The translations under genes were made by a program, and so were the position numbers. Below, in pieces: positions 1 to 7,695 of a stretch of DNA of 64,000 nt. Source of the DNA: Eubacteriaceae bacterium (GTDB lineage: Bacteria > Bacillota > Clostridia > Lachnospirales > Lachnospiraceae); contig CAJTFB010000004.1 in NCBI GenBank assembly GCA_910575665.1, positions 1 to 64,000 of the forward strand, written 5' to 3'. Numbering within the stretch: the first letter of the stretch is position 1; every line of letters starts with the position of its first letter. The notes beneath the pieces are model-generated. The model was not told the DNA's origin. It saw only the letters and a list, made by a program, of their open reading frames with translations, and made no database searches.

Positions 1-208
1 ATTCGGTTTTGCGTAAAACATATCGAAGGTCTGTTAAAGTTACCCTTTTTTCTGAAAAACATATCAAAATCTTTTTCAAAAAGTTCTTGACATATCACCA
101 GAATGCTCGTGACATGTATCTGTAACATGTATTCCTTTTCAGCCAACCAGCTTACCTCCATTTTTTATTGTGGTTTAAGCCATCTTTTGATACCGATTCA
201 TTTTCTCT
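1..208. other. Gene-free left edge
   Basis: No gene is supported here. The stretch is AT-rich and lies downstream of the minus-strand lipoprotein gene. It holds a short inverted repeat acatgt/acatgt near 113-131 and a lone TTGACA near 88-93 without a convincing -10 box. Nothing else is seen. Confidence 0.5.
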
Positions 209-1945
209 CTACTCAATCCGCTTTAAACTCGCTCCGGCTATTTCAATGTTGTCATCATCTATGATGTGGACGGTTTTCTCCAGGCTCTCCCCAAGCGGAG
301 TAGTAAGAGCCAGGACGTACTTTTCGCCGTCAAAGCTAAAGGCATATGTATCGTTGGGGCTATAAAAATTACAGCGGTTTCCGTCAAATATAATAATTGC
401 TCCTGGCTGTGCCTGTCCAAATCCGCTTTCACCTACGCTTTCCCACTTGCCGGTGATGTCATAAGAATCAGGAATAATATATGAATCAGTTTGGGATTCC
501 GCGTTTGATCCTGTGCTGCCGGACATTAGTTTGACGCAATCAATTATTCCGCTTCCGTCTGCTCTAGCATAGCTATAGGATATGATATTATTTTCAACGT
601 CCAAGCAGGAAATCAGCCCATCACCAACACCGCCCAAAGCTAGAGAACTGTTACCGTCAATACTGCCAAAAGAAAGGCCATTTAGCATAGATAAATCATC
701 TACTCCGGGAGTAGATACTTTGCCGTCCGGCTCTATAATTTTCGTTTCGCCATCTATTGTCACTTGAAAATATCCGTTTTGGGAATTATTCAGGTCGACC
801 TGGTCTATCCTGACCGGCGAATATGCCAGATTCCCCTGCCTATCTATTACCGCTGCATACCAGTCCCCATCTGCGCCTTGCATGGTTATCGGGGCAAATC
901 CACCACTAAAGGCTCCGCCTTTGATTCTATTTTCCTTATATTGTTCCAATGATATCGCAAGGTTCCAATCTTTATCATAATAGCCGATTCCATCGCTATA
1001 TACTTCATTTCCAAATATCAGCCCTTCGCCATAGCTGGAATCAGAATGGAATTCCCCCTTTTTAGAAACAACATTTTGCAGCTCATCATAAGACTCGCAT
1101 GGTTGTTCTTCATAATCGGTATCAATGATATATGCGAAGTCGACCCCATCAAGGACAATTGCGGCATATCCCTCATAAAAATCTCCAACTGTTTTCTCCA
1201 TATTCCATCCTGGAAATGGAGAAAAATGTGCTGTCGAAATATTGTATAACCCAGATGGTAAAACGATAAAATTCTCTCCAATATAACGAATGGCAGGCCA
1301 TGTATTGACATCCCCTACCCAATCCTCCAAATCAAAGTTTTTATCACTTGCCTGCATTTCGTTCAGGATATTCCCATTTTCATCAATGGTTCCATAACGC
1401 CATTCATCCGTATCAAAACTTTGGATATGCTGGGCCGCAAAGAAATGCCCGTTTCCATAAGCAAGGATTAAGTAACCACCATTAGGGCTTATTTTGCTTT
1501 CAAAAAGCACATTCCCCTCCGCATCAATAATCCCGCATGAGGATTCCACGGTATCGTCTTCCCTATAAAATGCAAATCCATCCTGAAATTGGGATACATA
1601 AAACAATTGGCTGTCTGCCTGATACACTAATTTCCCATCCGTATCTATCACGCCCGTACAATAGCTGTATTTATGATCTATAGGAAAGTCTACCCATGCT
1701 CTTCCATTAGAAAAAGGACGCGGCTTTGTAAATTGATATTTTTCTACAACTGCCTCTTCGGGTTCTTCATAAGCGTCTTCATTGTAATCCGTATCTGTAT
1801 TCTCATGCTCTGTTTCCCCATATTCTGCGTCGTCTTCCCAAGTGTCTGTATTTTCCTCTGTGGTAAAATCAACGTCTCTAGAACCGCCACATCCACCGAG
1901 TAAAACACTCAGCAATAAAGCTGCTACTAAAAGTTTCTTTTTCAT
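209..1945 (-). CDS. WG-repeat lipoprotein
   Basis: This is a predicted surface lipoprotein of 578 residues. The N-terminus is a type II signal peptide with lipobox LGGC, so Cys19 would be lipidated. A very acidic, Thr/Glu-rich linker runs from about residue 24 to 68. The body carries degenerate WG/KWG-type repeats, recognisable as GVIDTDGKLVY, GIIDAEGNVLFE and GTIDENGNILNE, each a short beta-hairpin unit. The last 75 residues (from about 500) open with ITGKWESVG and resemble the small beta-rich module often found at the end of Clostridial lipoproteins. The ribosome site AAGGAGA lies about 7 nt before the ATG. It is the last gene of a minus-strand surface cluster. Its ligand is unknown. Confidence 0.85.
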   Translation of the reverse strand: MKKKLLVAALLLSVLLGGCGGSRDVDFTTEENTDTWEDDAEYGETEHENTDTDYNEDAYEEPEEAVVEKYQFTKPRPFSNGRAWVDFPIDHKYSYCTGVIDTDGKLVYQADSQLFYVSQFQDGFAFYREDDTVESSCGIIDAEGNVLFESKISPNGGYLILAYGNGHFFAAQHIQSFDTDEWRYGTIDENGNILNEMQASDKNFDLEDWVGDVNTWPAIRYIGENFIVLPSGLYNISTAHFSPFPGWNMEKTVGDFYEGYAAIVLDGVDFAYIIDTDYEEQPCESYDELQNVVSKKGEFHSDSSYGEGLIFGNEVYSDGIGYYDKDWNLAISLEQYKENRIKGGAFSGGFAPITMQGADGDWYAAVIDRQGNLAYSPVRIDQVDLNNSQNGYFQVTIDGETKIIEPDGKVSTPGVDDLSMLNGLSFGSIDGNSSLALGGVGDGLISCLDVENNIISYSYARADGSGIIDCVKLMSGSTGSNAESQTDSYIIPDSYDITGKWESVGESGFGQAQPGAIIIFDGNRCNFYSPNDTYAFSFDGEKYVLALTTPLGESLEKTVHIIDDDNIEIAGASLKRIE

Positions 1946-1957
1946 ACGCCGTCTCCT

Positions 1958-2140
1958 TCATTTGTATCTATCTGATAGTTTTTCCGTACCGGAAGGCTGT
2001 CTTTTTGATTTGTGCTCATTCATCTTGTTATTGACGGCATCTTCGGCTTTGCCAAAAACATAATGGATGATATAACGAATAACCAAAAGTAAAATCGCAA
2101 TTCCTATGCCTATAAGAAGCAGTTGAAAATCCATGTTCAT
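1958..2140 (-). CDS. Small single-span membrane protein
   Basis: This is a 60-residue protein with one strongly hydrophobic segment (about residues 5-28) followed by a charged, Lys/Arg-rich cytoplasmic tail. A good ribosome site, AGGAGG, lies 8-9 nt before the ATG, which makes it a credible gene despite its size. It sits only 12 nt upstream of the lipoprotein gene and just after the broken gene at 2153-2620, so all are probably co-transcribed. No family is recognised. Confidence 0.7.
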   Translation of the reverse strand: MNMDFQLLLIGIGIAILLLVIRYIIHYVFGKAEDAVNNKMNEHKSKRQPSGTEKLSDRYK

Positions 2141-2152
2141 AATCTGTACCTC

Positions 2153-2620
2153 CTAGAAAAATTTTGGTTTGGTTTTTGTGTTGACATATTCCGTGGACAC
2201 CTCTGTCTGTGGGTCAAGCTGCAGGAAAGCCCTTTCGATTGCCGTCAGCACCGTGTTCATGTGCGCTTCATACTGAATCATACCCTGACGTTCAGTCCAT
2301 TCGAGGAATTGGAAGCCATAGCAGTCTTTTCCGTCATCCCGCTCGCATTTGTATAATTGCGCAGACCAATTTACCCCATTGTAGCGGATCAGCGGCTTTT
2401 GGGAATCTCCGGCCATGCTGACTGCCTTATGGTAATCCGTATCTTTCAGCGCATTCCATACCCGCTCCCAACCGCCATTCTCCAACGTAAAATAATGTAC
2501 CTACTTCAGATAATCAAGGTTTCTCTTGATAATTTGGCCGCTGTCATACAGTTTCTTCCTTCTCACATACATAATGTAAAGAGCTGTGGCCGTAAGCCCG
2601 ATAAGAAATATCCAATACAT
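2153..2620 (-). pseudogene. Small membrane-anchored protein gene interrupted by an in-frame amber codon
   Basis: The reading frame opens at 2620 with an ATG preceded by GGAGGTG. It encodes 39 residues (a membrane segment MYWIFLIGLTATALYIMYV, then a basic stretch) and stops at TAG 2501-2503. The same frame continues without another stop to 2153, giving about 116 more residues, including LENGGWERVWNAL and YGFQFLEWTERQG. A TTG at 2485 has no good ribosome site, so the second half is unlikely to start independently. One base change (GAG to TAG) would explain the break. Either this is a fresh nonsense pseudogene or the TAG is read through. The intact protein would be about 155 residues with an N-terminal anchor. 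No family is recognised. Confidence 0.65.
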
Positions 2621-2761
2621 ATTTGTTCACCTCCGTAATATAAAGGGGACTCTCCCCAAGATAATATAGTTTCCGTTTCAAAAGCCGCCCGCATAAGACG
2701 GATCAGCAGGTTTTTAGCCCTGCTTTGCCATCACTTATGGCTTTTACTGACTCATGCTAGA

Positions 2762-4867
2762 TCATTTAATTTTGATTTTTACGCTTGCTTTCTTGCCGCT
2801 CCCATCCGTGGCTATGGCGGTGATTCTGACGGTTCTGCCTTTCCCGGCTTTCTTGGCCGTAACTTTGCCCTTACTGGTTACGGATGCATATTTGGAATTG
2901 CTGCTCGTCCACCGCAGCGTTTTGTTTGCCCCACTAGAAGCCGTAACTTTTGCTTTAAGCTTTGTGGATTTTCCGGGTTTCATGGAACGTCTTTTTTGCC
3001 CGGAGATAGCCACCTTCTTTACGACGCCTTTCATGCACTTGATTTTATAGGAAGCCTTTTCCCCGCTCCCATCTATTGCAATCGCAGTAATTGTAACGGT
3101 TTTACCTGCCCCAGCCTTTTTTATTGTAACAACACCTTTACTGTTGACTGCTGCATACCTTGTATTGCTGGATTTCCAAATGACAGATTTATTTGCAGCA
3201 TTGGACGGTGTCACCGTAGCCTGAAGTGTAATTTTCTTTCCGACAGCTATTTTGTGCGAAAGCCCGGAGAGTTTAATCTCTTTCACCTTGACGGTAGACG
3301 GATTTTGGGGTTCCGGATTTTGAGATTCTGGATTTTTCGGCTCGGTATCGCCAGGGTTCGGTTTATTGATCGTTGTGTTTCCAGGATTGTTATCGCCCGG
3401 GTTAGGGTTATTGTTTGTCGTATCTCCGGGATTGTTATCATCATCTAAGTTAAAGGCGAAGCCATTCTCTTTTGCATATGTTTCTGCCGCCGACCCACTT
3501 TCCCCATAGATGGCAAAGCCGGGGATTTTCTTTTCCCACCTTTCGCCCTTTTCATCTTTGCCGGATTTATACCCCAACGCAAGACGCCCAATCTCCGTTA
3601 CGCTGCCCGGAACAGTCACATCTGTCAAATTGCAATTCTCAAATGCGGAATCCCCAATTTTTGTCACTCCATCCGGAATTGATACATTCGCTAAACTGGC
3701 GCAATCCGCAAAAGCATATCTTGCAATGCCCGTCAAATTATTAGGCAGCGTTATGCTTTTTAAACTACCGCATTTGGAAAACGCACAATCCCAGATGTTT
3801 TCTACGCTTTCCGCGATAGATACGTCAATCAGCCTACTGCAGCCGGAAAATACAAAGGAGTTTATGCGCGTCACACCTGCGGGAATTGTTATGCCGGTCA
3901 GGCTACTGCAATCTTTAAATGCACCAATTCCAATCTCTACCACGCTACCGGGAATCGTGATGTTTGCTAAGCTACCGCAGTCTTGAAATGCGCCGGTTCC
4001 AATGCCCAGCACGCTCTCCGGGAGCATTATAGTCTCCAGGCGGCTACATCCGTCAAACGCGAAGTGCCCGATTGTTGTTACGCCCTCCGGGATTATTATA
4101 CTGGTTAGGCTGTTGCAATCCTGAAACATACGATCCTCAATATCTGTTAAATTCTCTGAAAGATAAACTTCGCTCAGGCTGCTACACGTGCAGAACGCAG
4201 ACTCTCCGATATGTATGACGCTGTTCGGGATTGCTATATTCGCCAGGTTTTCGCAGTACGCAAACGCATATTTCCCGATGCTTTCCACTCCTTCTGAGAT
4301 TGTCACGTTCATCATGTTGCTGCAATTTACAAACGCAAAGTCCCCGATGCTCACCACGCTCTCCGGAATATAAATATCAAGCAGATCTTCACAGCGAGAA
4401 AATGCATGGTCCCCAATCGCGCCCACTCCATTCGGGATTATAACAGTCCCCGGTTTTCCCTCGGGGCAACGCAGCAATTTTGACCTGTCCCTGTTATACA
4501 GGATACCGTCGTATGAAGAAAAATTCGTATTATCATCGTCCACTACAATAAACCAAACAGTCCAATCTGAAAATGCATTTTCATCAATATCCGTTACGCT
4601 TGCCGGAATTCTCACAATAATACGGCTTTGGCATTCATCGAATGCATGCGCCCCAATCGCAGTGACTCGGTTTGGGATTTCAATTTCTGTATCCGTCCCC
4701 AGGTATTTCTCAAGAATCCCATCCCGTATTAAAAACCCATCTTTATCTGTATTCCCATACTCATACTCTGCCGCATATGCACCTTTACCGCCAACTGCAA
4801 TTCCAAGGCAAAAAATTGCTGTACACGCCACCATGCACCATTTCCATAATCCAAATTTTTTCTTCAA
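2762..4867 (-). CDS. BspA-like leucine-rich-repeat surface protein with two Ig-like domains
   Basis: This is a secreted cell-surface protein of about 701 residues. I chose the TTG at 4867 because it has a strong AAGGAGAG site 8 nt upstream and gives a clean signal peptide (basic start, hydrophobic core to about residue 25, cleavage near AYA-A at 32). The upstream ATG at 4939 has no ribosome site and lies inside a terminator hairpin. Residues about 35-455 are tandem BspA/TpLRR-type repeats of about 23 residues (pattern IGxxAFxxCxxLxxIxIPxSVxx). A Pro/Asn/Asp linker follows (about 470-525), then two BIG2-type Ig-like domains to the end. Such proteins bind host or microbial ligands. No sortase motif is seen. 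Confidence 0.85.
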   Translation of the reverse strand: MKKKFGLWKWCMVACTAIFCLGIAVGGKGAYAAEYEYGNTDKDGFLIRDGILEKYLGTDTEIEIPNRVTAIGAHAFDECQSRIIVRIPASVTDIDENAFSDWTVWFIVVDDDNTNFSSYDGILYNRDRSKLLRCPEGKPGTVIIPNGVGAIGDHAFSRCEDLLDIYIPESVVSIGDFAFVNCSNMMNVTISEGVESIGKYAFAYCENLANIAIPNSVIHIGESAFCTCSSLSEVYLSENLTDIEDRMFQDCNSLTSIIIPEGVTTIGHFAFDGCSRLETIMLPESVLGIGTGAFQDCGSLANITIPGSVVEIGIGAFKDCSSLTGITIPAGVTRINSFVFSGCSRLIDVSIAESVENIWDCAFSKCGSLKSITLPNNLTGIARYAFADCASLANVSIPDGVTKIGDSAFENCNLTDVTVPGSVTEIGRLALGYKSGKDEKGERWEKKIPGFAIYGESGSAAETYAKENGFAFNLDDDNNPGDTTNNNPNPGDNNPGNTTINKPNPGDTEPKNPESQNPEPQNPSTVKVKEIKLSGLSHKIAVGKKITLQATVTPSNAANKSVIWKSSNTRYAAVNSKGVVTIKKAGAGKTVTITAIAIDGSGEKASYKIKCMKGVVKKVAISGQKRRSMKPGKSTKLKAKVTASSGANKTLRWTSSNSKYASVTSKGKVTAKKAGKGRTVRITAIATDGSGKKASVKIKIK

Positions 4868-4924
4868 GATTTTCTCTCCTTCCCGCAAACCAAGCCAGCC
4901 TAAAACCGACTGCCTAATTCTCTC

Positions 4925-4947
4925 AAAAAAGCGGCTCATGAACCGCT
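4925..4947 (-). terminator. Intrinsic terminator in the leader of the LRR gene
   Basis: On the minus strand agcggttca/tgagccgct forms a tight hairpin followed at once by six T residues (complement of 4925-4930). It lies 57 nt before the TTG start of the LRR gene, so transcription entering from the presumed switch region must pass it. It could act as an insulator or a regulated attenuator. Confidence 0.65.
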
Positions 4948-4954
4948 AAAATAC

Positions 4955-4988
4955 AAGATGTAACACTTTATTGAGAGTGTTACATCTT
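4955..4988. repeat. Putative recombinase core site: 13-bp inverted arms around an 8-bp spacer
   Basis: The perfect inverted arms are aagatgtaacact (4955-4967) and agtgttacatctt (4976-4988), separated by ttattgag. An arm-spacer-arm layout of this size is what tyrosine recombinases use as a core site, and a recombinase gene begins about 210 bp away. A plain hairpin is the alternative. Confidence 0.5.
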
Positions 4989-5135
4989 TTACGTCCCACA
5001 AGCCGCCGATATGCTATAAAAACGCCGTTTATTATGATATTGTGTACAGATTTTCTACATTTTAGTATAACTGACCCTTGAATATAAATGGTTTTGATGT
5101 TAAAATTGTATCAATATCAATAAAGTGTTACATCT
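4956..5135. repeat. 19-bp perfect inverted repeat bounding a 142-bp segment (possible invertible switch)
   Basis: Positions 4956-4974 and 5117-5135 are perfect reverse complements over 19 bp and enclose 142 bp of AT-rich non-coding DNA. The segment lies between the surface LRR gene and the tyrosine recombinase gene. The right copy repeats one arm and 7 of 8 spacer bases of the site at 4955-4988, in inverted orientation. The layout matches phase-variable promoter switches. Actual inversion is inferred, not shown. Confidence 0.5.
5040..5068 (+). promoter_or_regulatory. Possible promoter inside the putative invertible segment
   Basis: TTGTGT (5040-5045) and TAGTAT (5063-5068) are spaced by 17 bp and point towards the recombinase gene. 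If the 142-bp segment were flipped, this promoter would face the LRR gene. The boxes are weak matches, so this is tentative. Confidence 0.35.
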
Positions 5136-5198
5136 GCCCCTTTTGTGGCGATACGCTATCATCAGCCGTATCTTACGACAAAGGGGGCTTTATTTATT

Positions 5199-5771
5199 AT
5201 GGCAGCAACAGAACCAATCAGGGACAAGAAACAGTTAAAGGAACTTGCAAATTATTTTTTGAAGAAAGGACAGCTGCGTAATTATACGCTTGTGTTGATG
5301 GGGACATATACCGTTCTTCGGATTAGCGACCTGCTGCGGCTTAAATGGTCGGATGTGTATGACGAAGAAAGACAGGCATTCCGTACCCATATTACCGTGA
5401 CAGAGAAGAAGACCAAGAAAAAGCGCACCATTGCTTTAAACCCACAGCTGCTGGGCGCACTCAAGCAGTGTTACCTCCACCGCCGGGGCGATTATATTTT
5501 TGCCAATAACCGTAAAGAGCCAAAGGCAATCAGCCGGGTGCAGGCGTGGCGGATTATCCATGCCGCAGTAGTGGAACTGGGGATTATGGGCAAGATCGCC
5601 TGTCATTCTTTGCGGAAGACTTGGGGATATCATGCAATCACAAACGGGGATGTATCACTGGCAGTAGTTGTAGATATCTATAACCACAGCAGTTACGAGA
5701 CTACCAAGCTTTATCTTGGCATTAGACAGGATGAGCGAGACGAGGCGATACTTAAGATGACATTGTTTTAG
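5199..5771 (+). CDS. Short tyrosine recombinase (catalytic domain only)
   Basis: This site-specific DNA recombinase has 190 residues. The start at 5199 is chosen for the AAGGGGG site about 10 nt upstream. The full catalytic set is visible: Arg41 (in VLRISDLLRLKW), His136 and Arg139 (HSLR), His163 (NHSS) and nucleophile Tyr172 (TTKLYLG). The N-terminal core-binding domain of ordinary integrases (about 100 residues) is missing, giving a minimal enzyme like those found next to invertible loci. Its gene lies 63 bp from the right copy of the 19-bp inverted repeat, and no phage or ICE genes accompany it. A local inversion role for the LRR gene is inferred. It could instead be the relic of an integrated element. 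Confidence 0.85.
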   Translation: MAATEPIRDKKQLKELANYFLKKGQLRNYTLVLMGTYTVLRISDLLRLKWSDVYDEERQAFRTHITVTEKKTKKKRTIALNPQLLGALKQCYLHRRGDYIFANNRKEPKAISRVQAWRIIHAAVVELGIMGKIACHSLRKTWGYHAITNGDVSLAVVVDIYNHSSYETTKLYLGIRQDERDEAILKMTLF

Positions 5772-5814
5772 CTGGCAACAGACATGATTTTATGTGATTA
5801 AACCTTCTTGAGTT

Positions 5815-5849
5815 GACAGAGCGCAGAAAATTGATCTCTACGCTCTGTC
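5815..5849. repeat. 9-bp inverted repeat after the recombinase gene
   Basis: gacagagcg (5815-5823) and cgctctgtc (5841-5849) form a hairpin 44 bp after the recombinase stop. No T-tract follows, so it is at best a weak or factor-dependent terminator. Confidence 0.4.
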
Positions 5850-5958
5850 TTGTGATGGATAAAAGTGAGTATTTCCTAATGAGTGTTACTGGAAAGCAAT
5901 ATTATACGCAAAATGCGTATTATCACCGTTGCCGCACACACCGGGTTTATGAGAATGA

Positions 5959-6162
5959 CTCAACTTTCTCCGTACGGGCCGCTATGGTCGTTCAGGCGGT
6001 CTTATTGGCGGGCGTATTGCAGGTGCCCTTTGGTGGTCATCCGAGGTTGGTTCCGATAGCGACGGGCGCGGTCTAGACACGAGTCCAGCAGTCGTCAACC
6101 CTCAATACAGTTACTACCGAGGAGACGGTTTTGCCGTTCGCTGTGTGGTACGGGAGGGGTGA
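5959..6162 (+). pseudogene. C-terminal scrap of a lectin-fold (FISUMP/DUF1566-like) protein
   Basis: This frame is open for 67 codons with no start and ends at TGA 6160-6162. It reads as the end of a larger protein: LNFLRTGRYG, then ALWWSSEV, then NPQYSYYRGDGFAVRC and VVREG. The WWSS...YYRGDGFAVRCV pattern is characteristic of the C-terminus of Fibrobacter major paralogous/DUF1566-type C-type-lectin-fold domains. Upstream sequence in this frame is closed by a TGA, so the rest of the gene is lost or shifted. The local composition (GGGCGGGCG, GACGGGCGCGG) is richer in G+C than its neighbours, which suggests foreign origin. The family assignment rests on pattern recognition only. Confidence 0.55.
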
Positions 6163-6303
6163 GAAAGTGTAAACTCATACAAAAATCAGTTAATGCTTTT
6201 GGTACAAAATGGTGCATCGTGTAAAATCACTCTCAAAACTCCGCTGTCTTTACGGTATAATTTCCTCCTCAAATCCCCATTCATTTACCGCTTCCAATCA
6301 TAG

Positions 6304-6350
6304 AATAAGGCGTTCACCTCTATAAATCGGGGCAAACGCCTTATTATTTT
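6304..6350 (+). terminator. Hairpin terminator between convergent regions
   Basis: aataaggcgtt (6304-6314) and aacgccttatt (6335-6345) form an 11-bp stem followed by ATTTTT on the plus strand. It lies 19 nt after the end of the minus-strand toxin gene and may serve both strands. Confidence 0.65.
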
Positions 6351-6368
6351 TGTATCAAACGTGACGTG

Positions 6369-6821
6369 CTAACTTGGCTCATTGGATAGGTATTTCTTAT
6401 ACAGGACATTGGCTTTATTGCAGATTACCTCATTATTCATCTGACACCATTCCAGTTCCAAAGTACATAACTTCTTATAATATCTGATATTTTCCCTGTC
6501 TCTCTTAAAAATGGTGGTATCAACAAGTTGTAATTGCTCTTCTTCAATAGGTATCATCAGATTAAAATTTAGAACACCTAATAATTTTTCATTTACTTCA
6601 ATTTTAGAAAAGTCCATAGAATTTTTCATGTTCTTATGTTTTTCCTTTGGCGATGAAAGTGGTATGCAATATTTGTGAATGCCACAAATAACAACAATCC
6701 CGATGAAAACCCTGTTATCTTTTCCTGCCTGTGGCGAAACAGAAAGCACTTTATCGTCTATATTATGTAGATTACGGATATATTTCATATCCACCTTGTA
6801 TAATTTAAAATCTGTCTGCAT
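6369..6821 (-). CDS. toxN: ToxN/AbiQ-family endoribonuclease toxin (type III toxin-antitoxin)
   Basis: This 150-residue protein has the ToxN/AbiQ/CptN fold signatures. They are an N-terminal YKVDMKYI strand, FIGIVV near residue 39, the PLSSPKEKH segment (about 54-62), and LGVLNFNLMIP (about 81-91), followed by a helical C-terminus. Family members are sequence-specific endoribonucleases that cut their own antitoxin transcript into repeats, which then wrap and inhibit the toxin. Phage infection disturbs this balance and stops growth. The upstream region supplies the expected partner: promoter, structured repeats and an intrinsic terminator before the GAGGAGA ribosome site. The family call is firm. 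Whether it is nearest ToxN or CptN cannot be settled by eye. Confidence 0.88.
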   Translation of the reverse strand: MQTDFKLYKVDMKYIRNLHNIDDKVLSVSPQAGKDNRVFIGIVVICGIHKYCIPLSSPKEKHKNMKNSMDFSKIEVNEKLLGVLNFNLMIPIEEEQLQLVDTTIFKRDRENIRYYKKLCTLELEWCQMNNEVICNKANVLYKKYLSNEPS

Positions 6822-6834
6822 ATATCTCCTCGTT

Positions 6835-6865
6835 AAAAATGGCTATGCGTTTCCACATAGCCATT
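6835..6865 (-). terminator. Terminator between RNA antitoxin and toxin gene
   Basis: On the minus strand aatggctatg and catagccatt pair as a 10-bp stem (6838-6847/6856-6865) followed by TTTTT. Partial termination here sets a high antitoxin-RNA to toxin-mRNA ratio, which is the standard type III arrangement. Confidence 0.8.
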
Positions 6866-6932
6866 TGTGTAGTAACTCCATTAGAGTTGCTAACGCTTTT
6901 AGCAGTCCACTTTGCGGTAGGACTCACCACTA
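6866..6932 (-). ncRNA. Type III RNA antitoxin (degenerate repeats)
   Basis: The transcript between promoter and terminator contains two similar stem-loop units. One has agtcc pairing with ggact, followed by GCTA. The other has aactc pairing with gagtt, followed by ACTA. Each unit is about 30-35 nt, the size of pseudoknotted type III antitoxin repeats. Only about two units are present and they are imperfect copies, so repeat borders are approximate. Function is inferred from position and from the ToxN-like neighbour. Confidence 0.6.
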
Positions 6933-6937
6933 ATAGT

Positions 6938-6965
6938 ATAATACCATATTACTGAAAATAGTCAA
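6938..6965 (-). promoter_or_regulatory. Promoter of the type III toxin-antitoxin locus
   Basis: On the minus strand TTGACT (6960-6965) and TATTAT (6938-6943) are separated by 16 bp, just upstream of the antitoxin RNA. Confidence 0.6.
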
Positions 6966-7040
6966 TCATTTTTCAAAATTTAAAATAAATGCCTAGAAAA
7001 TAATTTTTTGGCATTACGCAATACTGTTGGCGTGATGTTG

Positions 7041-7049
7041 TGGTATAAT
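7041..7049 (+). promoter_or_regulatory. Extended -10 promoter of the regulator gene
   Basis: A TGG-TATAAT sequence with perfect hexamer at 7044-7049 stands 22 nt before the start codon at 7071. It is divergent from the toxin-antitoxin promoter. No good -35 box is seen, as is usual for extended -10 promoters. Confidence 0.55.
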
Positions 7050-7070
7050 TTGGATAGTGGAGGTGAAAGA

Positions 7071-7661
7071 ATGCTTCGGACATACTATATTTTCACCTAT
7101 GGATTTACTGCCATAGAGGAAAATATCATAGGGAAAATGCTGCCTGATAAGAAAAGCGTTTTGGTATCAGCAGACTGCTTTACAGATTTGGTAGCTTGTA
7201 ACTCATATGCAATTTTAATTCATGCTGCTTCTGTAGCAGATGAGGATTTTAAAATGCTGTGGAATTATTATCTTGAAGTAGGTGCAAATGCTTTGGAAGC
7301 AGTTATTGTTGTGGGAAATACAGACGTTCCAAAACAGCTAAAAAAACGAATAAAAGTATATTTCGGTTTTGAGGAACTCTGTCAGGATTTAAAGTATATT
7401 CTTTTATCGGCTTACCGTAGCCATAAGAAAACAGGAAATTTCAGTGCCACACTGGCAAATGCAATTGTGATATTAAGCAAAATCCGCTGTTGCCCCGGCA
7501 TTACAACAGTTCAGTTATCCGAAGAACTGGAGATTTCGCAGCGTTCCGTTCAACGCTATATTGCAACATTAACAGCGGCGGGGGAATGGATAGAATATGA
7601 CAAAATATTAAGGGGATGGAAATTGACAGACGGAAAATCCGTTCTTTGGGGCGATTGGTAA
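7071..7661 (+). CDS. Winged-helix regulator-like protein
   Basis: This 196-residue protein starts at an ATG with GGAGGTGAAAG immediately upstream. The C-terminal third carries a DeoR/HTH_11-type helix-turn-helix: TTVQLSEELEISQRSVQRYI, followed by a wing (AGEWIEYDKILRGWKL). The N-terminal 130 residues form a small alpha/beta domain with no recognised family. The gene lies 34 nt before the nuclease gene and is co-oriented with it, so it may control that gene or respond to the same signal. The DNA-binding role is inferred from the C-terminal motif alone. Confidence 0.7.
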   Translation: MLRTYYIFTYGFTAIEENIIGKMLPDKKSVLVSADCFTDLVACNSYAILIHAASVADEDFKMLWNYYLEVGANALEAVIVVGNTDVPKQLKKRIKVYFGFEELCQDLKYILLSAYRSHKKTGNFSATLANAIVILSKIRCCPGITTVQLSEELEISQRSVQRYIATLTAAGEWIEYDKILRGWKLTDGKSVLWGDW

Positions 7662-7695
7662 TATCAAAATAGATTATCGAAAGGAGATGTTTAAC

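Noticed and set aside
4868-4939. A longer LRR protein starting at ATG 4939
   Set aside because: There is no ribosome site; the ATG lies within a terminator hairpin, and the extra 24 residues precede an excellent AAGGAGAG-TTG start with a proper signal peptide.
5813-6076. An 87-codon plus-strand frame after the recombinase
   Set aside because: It has no ribosome site and unnatural composition; the lectin-fold scrap lies in a different frame over the same DNA.
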